DNA of 56,136 bases. It comes from Porogramme epimiltina. Lineage: Eukaryota; Basidiomycota; Agaricomycetes; Polyporales; Polyporaceae. Below, one piece after another: positions 44,774-56,120 of the stretch (position 1 is the stretch's first letter; the number at the start of each line of letters is the position of its first letter). A program made the translations under genes and the position numbers. The notes under the pieces were generated by a model that did no database searches, had not been told where the DNA came from, and worked only from the letters and a program-made list of their open reading frames with translations. The stretch is from NCBI GenBank assembly GCA_900155495.1, contig FTLJ01000159.1:1-56136 (forward strand), read 5' to 3'.

Positions 44774-45546
44774 AGAGGATGTGCGGGACCTGTTGTAATG
44801 AGTATGCCCTCCTGCACTCGTCAACGTCCTTGCAACGTCCTTGATTGCTCGCTCGTCCCCTTTCGTTATTAATCCTCTAATTGTTGTTTACTATCGAGGC
44901 TCCTAAAGGCGCAAACGGACTCTCCCTTTTACTTATGTGTCAACACTCACATCTCTAACCCCTGTATCCCGCCTCTTGCTCTCAGTCGTCGCTCCATCGT
45001 ATCTATCTGTGTATGTAGTATTGGGATACATCCTCCCAGATGCCTGGCGCACAAGCCGCCTGCTTATCATTGATCATAGACATCCATGACGAGGCATGTG
45101 CACGCACGCTGCGCGTGGCTTGATATATGGACGTAATCCGACATGCTAGGGCTGCGCGCCAACGCAAGTACTCAGTTACTCACCAGATTTGCTGTTTGTT
45201 TTCATGAAGCATTTTGTCTCACAAATGGCAAATCCAGCGTAGATACTTTCGGGATTTGACCCCGAGCTCACTGGATCCTGGTGCTCGGGCATTACGATTC
45301 AAACGCGTGACGTCAGCGCGGGACACCGTACCGTGTGGCGTGTGTGGGTCACAGCGCGCGTCATCGTGACCGCCGGGCGAACCGGGGCCGCAGTTGGCGC
45401 GCAGCCCCAACGGCGATGCCCCTGGCCGCGGCTGCCACTCAAAGGTTCAGGCAACGCCGTCCTCTCCCCCCCATCCACACTCCCTCCGCTCTCCCCTCGC
45501 ATACCCACATACCCTCCCTCAACGCTCTACGTATCGCAAACTCAAC
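44774..45546. other. Intergenic, 0.8 kb, with a CRE-like site
   Basis: Carries the 3' UTR of the G-alpha gene and the promoter of PMP3. A perfect CRE palindrome is listed separately. The last 100 bp before 45547 are C-rich leader. A T-arm-like hairpin near 45250 lacks the rest of a tRNA. Confidence 0.5.
45308..45315. promoter_or_regulatory. CRE palindrome upstream of PMP3
   Basis: Perfect TGACGTCA, 232 bp upstream of the PMP3 ATG. CREB/ATF-type bZIP factors such as yeast Sko1 bind this site and control osmotic stress genes. The role here is inference. Confidence 0.5.
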
Positions 45547-46125
45547 ATGCCAGTCCGCGGTTCTGACGTCCTTCTCATCATCGTGAGTACCGAGAGCCCT
45601 GCCCCCACCTTCTCCTTGTATTGGTACTGGCCGTGGAGCTTACCAGGAGCTTCCTAGGTCGCCATTCTCTTCCCGCCAGCAGCGGCGGCCTTCATTACGG
45701 GGTGTAGCTGCGACCTCCTCATCAACATCTGTCTTACTGCGTGAGTCTTCCACCCACCACGCCCGTATGCGAGGACCTGAAGCATGCTCACCCTCCGCCT
45801 CCTCATAGCCTAGGCTACCTCCCAGGACACCTCGTGAGTCTATTCTCGTTGCCACTTGATACGTGGACTGTCGTGTTGAGACCATTTCGCTCTCTAGCAT
45901 GCCTTCTGGTTGATCTACAAGAAGATGCAGGCAGAGGAACGCTACGGCCGTGGTGGCTACATCTGTGCGTCTAACTCTTCTCTCATTCGTTCTGCCTCAC
46001 TCACAGAGCTTGGGGTTCATTTGTGTGTAGACGTCGGGAACGGCGAGTACCAGCCCGCGTACGGCCAGCTGCCCGTGCCCCAGGGCCAGCCCAACTACGG
46101 CGCCACAGGCGGATACACACACTAA
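45547..46125 (+). CDS. PMP3: Pmp3/RCI2-type plasma membrane proteolipid
   Basis: Small hydrophobic membrane protein of the Pmp3/RCI2 stress-induced family, affecting membrane potential and salt tolerance. Five exons: 45547-45582, 45658-45740, 45809-45833, 45898-45964 and 46031-46125; 101 residues. The two transmembrane helices are clear: VLLIIVAILFPPAAAAFITG, followed by the family signature CSCDLLINICLTALGYLPGH and LHAFWLIYKK. The C-terminal extension of about 45 residues (polar, Gly/Gln/Tyr-rich, ending GATGGYTH) makes it longer than the 55-residue yeast protein, as in several basidiomycete copies. The five exons are unusually many for so short a protein. Start chosen at the ATG that begins the standard MPVRGSD leader. 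Confidence 0.92.
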
Positions 46126-46709
46126 ACGTGGGGATCAATTCGGAGATAGGGCTGACGTCGCCTTCCTTCCCTGACCGTGAAGAACCGGCGTGATTGGGGA
46201 ATTCGAGGAGGCAGAGGTATCTCTACATAGTGCGTCTTGCGCTCAAGCGAATCCATTTGATGTGTTGGATATTTGTATATTTGTATGAGGTATTGGTATG
46301 AAACGCCCGTTTTCTCATGCATGTCTTGATCAACACTAGGACTGGACGCCGGCCGTGAGCGCTGAGCACTGAGTATCCACCCCAGTATGTATCTATCAAA
46401 CATTATCCCACCAAATAAACGCGCGCGACGCTCTTTCCATCAAGGGCCACGGCCAAAGGGTGAGTGGCCTACTATTTGTGGTCAGTCCGATCTTATTGTC
46501 AAGGTAGACAAGGTGTGGAGGCACGCTTTGGTCTGAGCCACACTACCACAGGACTTTGGCCATGTTTCTCATGGAGCCCCTCAAACCGTATATAAGGCAG
46601 AGGGTTGAGGCCTTGAGGACGTCAGGATCTCCACTCTCGAATACTCATTCACATCCGCTGCTCTCCCTCTGTATCTTTTCAACACTCGCACTCACCGTTA
46701 TCTGTGATC
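46126..46709. other. Intergenic between PMP3 and the F-box gene
   Basis: PMP3 3' UTR followed by the F-box promoter, which has a clear TATA box. No gene seen. Confidence 0.5.
46589..46596 (+). promoter_or_regulatory. TATA box of the F-box gene
   Basis: TATATAAG on the plus strand, about 115 bp upstream of the ATG at 46710; good match and spacing for a core promoter. Confidence 0.6.
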
Positions 46710-48428
46710 ATGCAGGACCTCATCAACCAAAAGCTCCCCAACGAGTTGCTCATCGCTATCTTCCTCGCCCTCCGTGATGTGGACAAAAAATATCAGAACA
46801 TGCGTTGGACTTTCCTCCGACACGTCTGTCGGCGCTGGCGCGAGATCTTGCTCAATACCCCCCTGCTCTGGACACAGATTTACCTACACCCGGGGAGGCT
46901 GACCCGCGAAGCAGTCAAGATGTGCTTTGAACTGTCACGCCCGTTGGCCGGACTGGACATCCACATCTACTTGCCATGCACGCATGACGCCACAACCATG
47001 TTGAGCGAAATCGTACGTCATCCGGAGGACGCGGACCGGATCTCGAAACTCACCATCGTGTGGTGTGAGGAGGCGCGGAGAGACGCGGAGCCCTTGGTAG
47101 AGATGTTCCTGAAGATGATGAACCGACTGGTTGTCCTGGAGCTCGTGGAAGACGATTGCCAGGACGAAAATGAGCCTTCATATCAGCAAGATGTCGACAT
47201 GGGGCATATCACCGAGGTAGAAGAAGAAGCCGAGGAAGATGAAGGGGGTCAGGAAGACGGAGATGACGACGACGCCAATGGAAATCGAAGAATACTGAAG
47301 ATCCACTGTCCTCCCACCCTCCGCTTTCTCACCCTCGAGAACGTATTCGCATCGTTGGCACCATCTGGGGTAGTGGGCATCCAGAAATTGTCTGCCCGTC
47401 ACACCGATCGATGGTATACCGACGACATGTCGCTGTGGCTCGTGGATTTACTGAGACAGTGCCCATCCCTGCGGTGCCTTATCTTGGAAGCCTTCAACCC
47501 GCCAATGTCCGAGCACTACGATGATCCCGACTTCGCCAAAGTGGTTCTCCCTAACCTGGAGGTGTTGTCGATATTGGACTACTATGACAAGCAACTAGTT
47601 CAGGATCTCTTGAAGTGCATCATACTAGGGCCTCGTGCTCGACTCCACTTCGCTGTCAACACTTCCAATCTGATTAGTCTTGATTATCCGGGAGCTGGAT
47701 TCATGTATGCTTTTCCGGAGGAGGGCACTGTCGAGCGGGCACGCTTCCAGCAGGACACGACCCTGCTTTCACTCACAACCTGCTCATCGTTGCGGACCCG
47801 GGATGCAGTTCTCATGTTCCATGGTTACAGATATATCGGACACAACATCGATCAACTGTTTGCCATCGACGTGCATAGGCGCTCCCGTCCGTTCAACGAG
47901 GCCCTCTTATGCGGATTGAGGGAGGTACCTCAACTTATATCCGCTGCCAACATCGTTGAACTGGACCTCCATCTGTTTTGCTTGCCCGAAGCGGTGGACC
48001 AGCATGAGGGCGAGGGCGATCCCGAGCCGCTGAAAAGCTTTTTCAGCGCGTTCAGGAATCTGCGCAGGCTCGTCATAGGGAACTCGTTGGTCGCGAGCCA
48101 GTATCTCAAATTCGTCGGCAGGGACCCTTCCATCAACTGGACGTCTCTCCGCAAGCTGGAGATCTGTGGTGACAAGGCCTTGTTCAACGAAAATCTCGCC
48201 ATGGGACTGGTTCGGGTTTTCACGCAACCGTCTACTTGGGGTTACCCCGCGGGTACCATGGTAGACAAGCCTTATCCTTGCGATTTTGTGGTCTTGGTTT
48301 ACACACCGCTGACCTTGCCTTCGAATGAGGTTCAAAAATGGGTCGACTTTCACCATACAATTGGTCGTCTCCAGTTGCCGATCCTGATTCGCCGAAAGGC
48401 GTGTGATGTGTGCTATCCCGCACTCTAA
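46710..48428 (+). CDS. F-box protein with leucine-rich-like body
   Basis: Predicted substrate receptor for an SCF ubiquitin ligase. A single uninterrupted exon, 572 residues, in a window where nearly every other gene is finely split. The F-box lies at residues 5-50: LINQKLPNELLIAIFLALRD, then LRHVCRRWREILLNTPLLW. The rest looks like the degenerate leucine-rich repeat body common in mushroom F-box proteins (HCPPTLRFLTLENVFASLAP; CPSLRCLILEAFNPP). An acidic insert of about 25 residues, near residues 166-190, is almost all Glu and Asp. It has its own TATA box. An upstream in-frame GTG is not a start. Such F-box genes form large, fast-evolving families in Agaricomycetes; no specific target can be inferred. 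Confidence 0.88.
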   Translation: MQDLINQKLPNELLIAIFLALRDVDKKYQNMRWTFLRHVCRRWREILLNTPLLWTQIYLHPGRLTREAVKMCFELSRPLAGLDIHIYLPCTHDATTMLSEIVRHPEDADRISKLTIVWCEEARRDAEPLVEMFLKMMNRLVVLELVEDDCQDENEPSYQQDVDMGHITEVEEEAEEDEGGQEDGDDDDANGNRRILKIHCPPTLRFLTLENVFASLAPSGVVGIQKLSARHTDRWYTDDMSLWLVDLLRQCPSLRCLILEAFNPPMSEHYDDPDFAKVVLPNLEVLSILDYYDKQLVQDLLKCIILGPRARLHFAVNTSNLISLDYPGAGFMYAFPEEGTVERARFQQDTTLLSLTTCSSLRTRDAVLMFHGYRYIGHNIDQLFAIDVHRRSRPFNEALLCGLREVPQLISAANIVELDLHLFCLPEAVDQHEGEGDPEPLKSFFSAFRNLRRLVIGNSLVASQYLKFVGRDPSINWTSLRKLEICGDKALFNENLAMGLVRVFTQPSTWGYPAGTMVDKPYPCDFVVLVYTPLTLPSNEVQKWVDFHHTIGRLQLPILIRRKACDVCYPAL

Positions 48429-49062
48429 TTCGTAGCACGGGAATCATTAGCAAATATTGAAGCCCAAAGTGGCGTGTGGTTTCGATTTATGACATAGATT
48501 CTCCTTTTGTTCTAGACAATGTATGTAGACGTTCTTTATTTATAACAAATTGTAACGAGTCCGTGTTCTTTTGAACAATGTGGACAGTGGGGTGTTGTGA
48601 TGTATCTTCCGTGACAAACCTCGATACCGTAAGGAATAGATGGCATAGAAGTAATAAAGGAAGTCATTAAAGTTACTCTTGCACCAAAAAGCCACTTCAG
48701 GGACTGCGGTGAGAGAAAGCCGCTGCGCCTGTACACATATGGTGCTGTACGGAGAATAGAGAGCACTTACAGATAGTTCCCTTCACAAGCGAACCACAAC
48801 TACCCATGAAAACAATATACTCGACTTTCACACTGGGGGTAAGGGGAGTAGAGGGAATTCGGGGACGCCATGAGCACAAAGTTGTCGGCGAGAGTACAAA
48901 TTGATCCGGTTGGCGCTGGGTGGGCCTTTATACCAGCCCGAGCGGAGCTGGGTCGGAGTTATGAAGCGTGTCACTCCGCCGACGCGCCTCAACGCGTCGC
49001 GTGGACGCGTCTCGGTGGCGCTAAACGCGCTCCCCACCCTTTCCCCACACAACTCACCCACA
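48429..49062. other. Intergenic between the F-box gene and MSH2
   Basis: AT-rich F-box 3' UTR to about 48.7 kb, then MSH2 promoter sequence with two MCB boxes listed separately. No gene supported. Confidence 0.5.
48992..49010. promoter_or_regulatory. Pair of MluI cell-cycle boxes (MCB) before MSH2
   Basis: Two ACGCGT palindromes at 48992-48997 and 49005-49010, 53-71 bp upstream of the MSH2 ATG, flanked by further CGCG half-sites. MBF (Swi6-Mbp1) binds this motif and drives G1/S expression of DNA repair genes in yeasts. Binding here is inference. Confidence 0.6.
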
Positions 49063-52000
49063 ATGTCTCTCATGTACGGGAAGGAGAAGGATGCGGAGTA
49101 TGAAATTGGTGCGAGCCTTTCAATCATATTATGGTTTCTCGTCGAGCTCACGAGCAGCTCAGACAACTCCTCCCACCCCGGCTTTTGTTCTTTCTTCGCC
49201 AAACTGCCCAAGAAATCACCAGAAACAGGCACCGTACGCCTTTTCTTCCGGAATGAATACTACTCTGTCCACGGTCCGGATGCGCTTTATGTCGCATCAC
49301 ATGTCTTTCGTACCAACTCAGTGATAAAGTACCTCGGGGGACGCGCGGGACTGGCCAGCGTCACGCTCAGCGAGAGCCTCGCGAAGAGCTTCCTCCGGGA
49401 CGCGCTAACGAGCAAGCAGCTCAAAGTGGAGATATGGGTGCCAGAGGCAGGACAGGGGAAGAAGGCCACGAAGTTTGTTTTGGATAAAGAGGTGTGCCAG
49501 TCTGGCTACATGCACTCGCCTGGCCAACTTAAGTCGAATTCTGTAGGCATCTCCAGGCAACTTGTCAGCCGTGGAAGACCTATTGTTTGTCAACACCGAT
49601 ATCGTGTCCGCACCCATCGTAATGGCAATCAAAATCGCCAACACGCCTGCCGCTGCGGGCAACAATGCGGTCAAGACAAAGGCTGTTGGGGTTGCCTTCG
49701 CTGACAGCAGTACGCGCGAACTCGGCGTTTCCGACTTCGTCGACAACGACATCTTCTCTAACACTGAGGTTCGTGGCTTGCCCACGTAGTGTTGTTGCGC
49801 GCCTCTGCCTATGCTCACGAGCTGGGTTGTGAATAGACCTTGATAATTCAACTTTCGGTGAAGGAGGCCCTCATCCCTACTGGAACGACATCCGGTACAA
49901 CAGAGCGCGACTTCGACCTCAAAAAGCTGAAGGAAGTACTTGATCGGTGCGGTGTCGTCGTCACTGAGAGGAAGCCCAGTACGTCGCCAAGCGCATACAT
50001 TACGTGCTCTAGCTCACCTTCCTCAAGGCGAATTCACGACAAAAAGCATTAACGAGGATCTAGTACGCCTCCTTAATGCATCCGCTATACCTTCTTCGTC
50101 GACGGAAACACCGGCGGCTATCGGTAAGCGGGCTCTTCTGTAACATTTACACGGTGAAAATGACGCATGCCGGACTGATAGCCCAGCTATCCCTGCCCAA
50201 TGCACCGTCTTCTCTGTCAGCATTGGTGTCGTACCTTTCACTCCTGTCGGACCCGTCAAATCATGGCGCATGGAGCATTAGGACGCACGATCTGTCTCAG
50301 TACATGCGCCTCGACGCGAGCGCACTTCGCGCCCTGAACCTTACCGAAGCTCCGGGTAACATTGTGAGGATGTTTGATGCAGCCTCTTCCGCGACACTGA
50401 CAGATCGTCGCGTCTCCAGGGCTCGAACAAGAACACAACGCTGTTCGGCCTCTTGAACAAGTGTAAGACAGCTCAGGGTTCGAGGTTGCTAGGCAGTTGG
50501 CTCAAGCAGCCTCTGGTCAACCGGCATGAAATCTGTTAGTGATTCGTGTTCCGTCTTGCACGGCCCAGCTCTCGTTGACATGAATCCAGTGAAACGTCAG
50601 AGCCTCGTAGAAGTCTTTTTCGAAGACGCTAATACTCGCAGGACCCTCCAGGTAACGCACGTATGTTCATAAAGATGGCACATGCTTGTTAACACCCCGT
50701 ATCTAGGACGAATATCTGAAGCTTATGCCCGACATGCATCGCATATGCAAAAGATTTCAGAAGTCGGTCGCGTCGTTAGAGGACGTCGTCCGTGTTTATC
50801 AAGCTGTGTTGAAGGTAAACCTATATGTTAAACATCTACCTCAACTCATCGCGGCATTACTAGCTCGAAGGGCTCATTAGCACAATTGAAGGCATGGACA
50901 CGAGCTCTACGGACGTAAAGACGCTCATGGATGAGACGTACCTCACGAAGTTCCGGGTTAGTACATGTCCAGCCCACCGGCCAAATCTTTCGCTGACGTC
51001 TTTCGTAAGGAATACGAAGCATCGTTATCCAAGTATTCCGAAATGGTGCAGCAGACGCTTGATCTCGACGAACTTGAGAACCACAACTTCGTGATCAAAC
51101 CCGATTACGACGAACGGCTGCAGACCCTTGCAGACAGACTGTCCGAGGTCCGCGACGGCCTGGATGCAGAGCATCGTAGGGTCGGCAAGGCACTTGGTCT
51201 GGACCTCGACAAGAAGCTACACCTTGAGAACTCTCAGCAATACGGGTATTGCTTCCGCGTTTCAAAGAACGTAGGTAGCAGAGTAGTTGTTCACGTTGTG
51301 GTCAATTGCTCATGACTTGCACAGGACGCTAAAATGTTTTCCGACGAGCCAAGGAAATGGATCGAGCTTGGGGCGCAGAAGAGTGGTGTCTTCTTCACGA
51401 CATCGACTCTCAAAGAACATTCAACAGAATATAGCGAAATCACGGAACAGTACACTCGTACACAGAGCGGACTCGTGAAGGAGGTGGTGAACATCGCGTC
51501 AACATACGCCCCTGTTCTAGAGGCGTGGAACGGCGAGTTAGCGCACCTCGACGTAATCGTTAGCCTGGCTCATGTTGCGGTCAACGCGCCCGAGTCCTAC
51601 GTCAAACCAGAAATCCTTGAAAAGGGTAAGTACTCCTAGATGCTTACGACGTGAATTGAGACTCATGTATTCTAGGCTCTGGTAGCTTGGTGTTGCAGGA
51701 AGCCCGTCACCCATGTTTAGAGGTTCAAGATGATGTCAGTTTCATTCCCAACGACGTCGAGATGATCAAAGGTTCGCCACGTCGCATTTCCTCTAACTAT
51801 CTTACTCAAAACGTGCTACAGATCAAAGCGAGTTCCAGATAATCAGTCTGTCCATCTTGTCGTCTAGTTAAGCTGAGACTAACTATCCTACAGCGGGCCC
51901 GAACATGGGTGGCAAGAGCACGTACATCCGTCAAGTTGGTGTAATCGCACTGATGGCGCAAACTGGGAGCTACGTTCCCTGTGCGACTGCTCGTATTCCC

Positions 52001-52976
52001 ATCTTCGATTCCATCCTTTGTCGTGTGGGTGCGGGCGATAGCCAGCTGAAGGGCATTTCGACGTTCATGGCGGAAATGCTTGAGACGGCTACCATCCTCC
52101 GGGTATGTCCCTGAACCACTCACTAGAGGAACCACTCACTAATTCCATACAGTCAGCGTCAAAGGACTCCCTGATCATCATCGACGAGCTTGGGAGAGGT
52201 TCGTTGATTTCTTGACAAGCGGCTGCCCAAGTTGACACTTCACGTCTAGGAACTTCGACCTATGATGGCTTCGGTCTGGCATGGGCGATCTCGGAGTATG
52301 TCTTCTACCACGCACCTAACTCCGAGAGGTCTATGCTGAATACTCTCTTCAGACATATTGCGTCACAAATCCACGCCTTTTGCATGTTCGCGACGCACTT
52401 CCACGAGCTTACCGCACTGGATCAGCAGATCAAGCATGTTAAGAACTTGCACGTCGTGGCTCACGTCTCTGAAGCAGACGAGGCTGGTCGCGACCGCGAC
52501 ATCACCCTGCTGTATAAGGTCGAGCCAGGTAAGACCAACCATCTGGCTTCTTAGGCTTATGGCGCTAAGAAAGTGTAGGTGTATGCGACCAGAGCTTCGG
52601 TATCCACGTTGCCGAGCTAGCCAATTTTCCGGAAAGTGTGGTCAAGGTATGGAGCATCCATTTGCGTGTATGCTTCGTACTGACAGGGACTATACAGCTT
52701 GCTCGGAAGAAGGCAGACGAGCTGGAGGACTTCAACCAGACAAAGACCGAGCCCGAGCTTCCGGAAGACGTCGTGGAGGAAGGGACCCAGATCGTCGAAG
52801 AGATGCTCCGCGCCTGGGTGTCGTCCAAGTCTGGCCACGACGGTGAAGATGTCATAATGGGCGATGAAGAGGCGTCGCCAGAAGAGCAGCTTGAGGAGCT
52901 CCGGAGGTGTGTGGAGCAGTTCCGACCGAGGATCGAGAGCAATGCATGGGCGCAGAGCCTCATCACGTCCCTGTAA
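49063..52976 (+). CDS. MSH2: DNA mismatch repair protein Msh2
   Basis: MutS homolog forming the nuclear Msh2-Msh6 and Msh2-Msh3 heterodimers that recognise mismatches and loops. Twenty exons, from 49063-49108 to 52698-52976; 966 residues, the usual length. Domain I begins [17 protein letters not shown] and includes [12 protein letters not shown]; connector domain II holds [18 protein letters not shown]. Lever and clamp are represented by [37 protein letters not shown] and a long coiled stretch. The C-terminal ATPase has Walker [15 protein letters not shown] (about residue 693), the signature [18 protein letters not shown], Walker [19 protein letters not shown] and [27 protein letters not shown] and an acidic tail close it. 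One intron carries a 15-bp direct repeat. All motifs needed for ATPase activity are present. Confidence 0.95.
52110..52142 (+). repeat. Short direct repeat inside an MSH2 intron
   Basis: The sequence GAACCACTCACTA occurs twice, about 17 bp apart, in the 50-bp intron 52103-52152. A recent tandem duplication is the simplest reading. Splice sites are unaffected. Confidence 0.7.
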
Positions 52977-53670
52977 TTGCTCTCGATCCTGGCGTCTGTG
53001 GAATCGTACTTTGTCGTGCTTTGTTGCCATCTGTATCTAGCTCTCGCGCACCTTGTCCTGCTATCGATCTATCGCTGCTACACGCCGTACATGAGGCCCG
53101 AGACCCGTGCCCTCTGCCCCCCGGCGCCCCACGTTGCAACGCCGGCGCCAGCGGTGCTGAAATTGGCAATGGGGCGGCCTCGAGGCTAACCTGCGTATCC
53201 CGTACCCTCGACAAGTCACATCAGGCCACAAAGGATTGCTGGTTCTCAGAATCACCCCTATCGGGGCTCGGCCTCTGCGGGAGGATCTGATTCGTCCTCC
53301 ACGACGCCAATCACAAAGTATGTGGCATTTCGATCGCGCACCTCATGCACGAGAGGGCATGCTAGTAGAGGGCATCACTGTCCTTTGTAGACCTCTGTCC
53401 TCTCCTCTTCTTTGAGACAAAGGATGGTTGGCGGTGGTGTGCAGACTCCCTGTCCCTCCTCCCCCCCGCATGTCGAACACTACGAGAGCTCTTGTGCATC
53501 CCCGGTACTTAAGGATCATAGAGCGAGACAGACACGACTTCCTAACCCCCCTCCCCCGGACTTTCCTCCCCTCTCCCTTCCCTCTCCCTCCCCCCCCCAA
53601 ACCCTCGGGCTTATGACCCCTTGTATATAACCTCAACCCACATCGCCCCCCACCCCCCCCTTCGCTAGAC
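52977..53670. other. Intergenic between MSH2 and the membrane protein
   Basis: MSH2 3' UTR followed by a C/T-rich promoter with homopolymeric C runs and a TATA box. No gene supported. Confidence 0.5.
53624..53630 (+). promoter_or_regulatory. TATA box of the DUF3433-like gene
   Basis: TATATAA on the plus strand, 41-47 bp upstream of the ATG at 53671, in an otherwise C-rich promoter. Confidence 0.55.
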
Positions 53671-56036
53671 ATGGCCCCGTCGTTATCGTTCAATCAGTTC
53701 AACTTCTCAACGGAGTCTCCGAGGCGCGACCGCAGGGCACCGTCGCCCTTGAGCCCTACATCCCGGGTCAGTGTGGTCTCACCATTACCCACCGTTTGAC
53801 GGCCTGAGCTTACATCCCTTCACAGCCGATCACAGAATCGGCCAACTGCGCGTCTGTCTATGTGACAGCCCCCAACACGCCGAACACCATCGCATTCCCG
53901 GCCTCCATCGGTGCACACTCCGAGTCCGAGCCGACCGCAACCCGGTCGGCTCAAACCAGCTTCAGTTCCACAACCACAAGAGTGGACGCGGTGAGCGCAG
54001 TTCCCGCTAGGCGCCGCTGTGAGTAGTCACTTTTCCTTCATTTATCTCATCTCACAACTTTGTGTAGGCGGATCTGAGTCGGCTAGGGACGCTCCTAAGG
54101 GACGCTCTCCTGAAGGATGGAATTCAGTGCTTTGCTTTAGTCCTTGGACTTGGATCCCTGTGGTGATCGCGCTGGTTGCGGCGGCGCTCACTCTTGAAGC
54201 TCTTTTGTGGAAGAATGACAGGGACCAAGGCAAGTCCCATTACAGATCGTCATGCCTATTTCGTCACACTCGCTCAACGTATTGCAGGTTGGAAAGCGCC
54301 AGGTATCTTCCTGGAGACGGACTCAATTCGGCATTATATCGTGGTGAGTCCAACGCAACCGAAGTGATTGGTTTGACTGGACCAAGACGATCGTCGTAGA
54401 CTTCGATTCCCTCACTCGTGGCCGCGATTGTTCCTCAATATTGGACTGGGCTATTATCAGAGGTCAAGCTGACCCAGGTAAGTTTTGTGCTCCTCTTCAC
54501 CGTCTCTATTCAAATATCAGTTTACGGATATTTTGCTCGTTGATAGCCATTGCTCAATATGGTCGCGCCCTCTAGTGACTGCCAGACTAGTCGGAAGACC
54601 ACCCTTTCAGACTACGTCCGACGGGGGTAAGGCAACACAACATCCCGATCCTTGCGACGTTATACTAACATTGCCTTCATCCTAGTCTTCCCAAGTCGTT
54701 CAGCAAAGCTTGCAAGGATCGTGACACGCTAGTGTGGGTGGCCTGTCTGCTCTCGGCTGTAACGATGCTGCTCCAATCTCTCGTCGGAGCGTCATATTCT
54801 GTCCGGAGTGTCTGGTGGATCAACGACGGTGTGTCCTTCTAAATATGCCGATGTAAATCCCCTTTCTGATCTCTCCGCAGGAGGCTCCGTGGCGAGGCTA
54901 GCTCAAGTTGGCCTCAACGCCTTCGAGAACTTTTCGGACATGATTGGTTAGCATCCTTCGGCTGGCTTCGATTCGCACCCCATGCTAACACACTCTTATC
55001 CAGCCTTCCAGGGGGCGTCGGGTTTCGCTGCGGCAAGGGTCGTGTACAACCTGGCCCCTGCCGCGTTCGTCGATGCGAATGGTTACACGGTTGAGACCTT
55101 CGAGGTACCGAATGATTATCAACGAACAAAGAAGGGTTTCTGACGAAAGCGAGTAGCTCCCATCAGGGACACCGAATGGGACTGCGTACGCCGACGTGCA
55201 TGCCGTGCGCAGCCAAGCGTCGTGCGAGTACCCTACCTCAGTAAGCTGAGAAACCTTGTTCGGCGTACGGCAATTGCTCATGTCCACAGGCCAACGTTGT
55301 ACACGATCTCGGGACGTCCATGTTCTACATGAACACGTCATTCGGAGAGTGCCAGTTCTCCATGGCGCTGCCGTACAACGGCACAGACCTCTTCAGTACG
55401 TTCCTCCATCTGCACTTTCCGACTACGAGACCGCAGTCTGACACCACGCCAACAAGCCGTGGCCCCGCTCCCCGAGAGCGAGGAGTGCCAGACGTTCGCC
55501 GGGGAGCCGCTCCAGTACCGCCCCGTCGTGTTCTACTTCCTCTCGGGCCTCGCCGCGAACCCGCTGCACTCTGTCGTGATGTGCACGCCGTCGGTCGCGG
55601 TGTCCGCCGTCTCCGTCGCGGTCGACCTCTCCTCGAACGCGACCGCGGTGCTCGCCGCCGCGGACGAGACCCCGCCGGCGAACATCACGCGCTCCGTCTA
55701 CAACGCGCTCTTCTTCGCGCCGGACACCCTGGGCCCGACCGCGGCCGCGCGCCTCCAGGGCGTCCAGCAGCAGCTCCCCAGCGCGGTCTTCCAGGCCGCG
55801 AAGGCGCGCGAGCCCGACCTCGCGCTGCTCTTCGCCGGCGGGATGTTCCCGAACATCACCGCGGACATCTACGTGCGTGCTTCCGTGCACTGCGGTAGTC
55901 CGGCGGCGCCCGCTGACAACACCGCACAGAACACGTACCTGAGCCTCGTCGCGAAGAGCGTGTACTTCGTCACCCCTGCGGAACCAGTCGAGCTCTCAGT
56001 GCGCGTCGGCTCCATGTGCCCCCGGATCTTCTCCAA
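53671..56036 (+). CDS. Large multi-pass membrane protein, DUF3433-like, 3' end cut off
   Basis: Unknown function; 5' part only. First exons: 53671-53766, 53826-54018, 54068-54229, 54288-54343, 54400-54477, 54547-54626 and from 54686, with more short exons to 56036, where a donor (gtacgt) leads into poly-C. The cytoplasmic N terminus is Ser/Thr/Pro-rich with no signal peptide. Helix 1 is WIPVVIALVAAALTLEALL; helix 2 is TSIPSLVAAIVPQYWTGLL. A segment like PLLNMVAPSSDCQTSRKTTL leads to LPKSFSKACKDRDTLVWVAC and helix LLSAVTMLLQSLVGASYSV. This order (helix, soluble PLL..P..L..DY, helix) matches DUF3433. A large extracellular domain follows with Asn-X-Thr/Ser sites (SSNATAVL, PANITRS, PNITADIY). 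The intron at 54230 uses GC-AG. Confidence 0.68.
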
Positions 56037-56050
56037 GTACGTCTCCCCCA

Positions 56051-56051
<1 letters not shown>

Positions 56052-56120
<69 letters not shown>

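Noticed and set aside
45225..45275. T-arm-like hairpin TCGGG/CCCGA on the minus strand
   Set aside because: The loop lacks the invariant T and no acceptor stem partner exists upstream.
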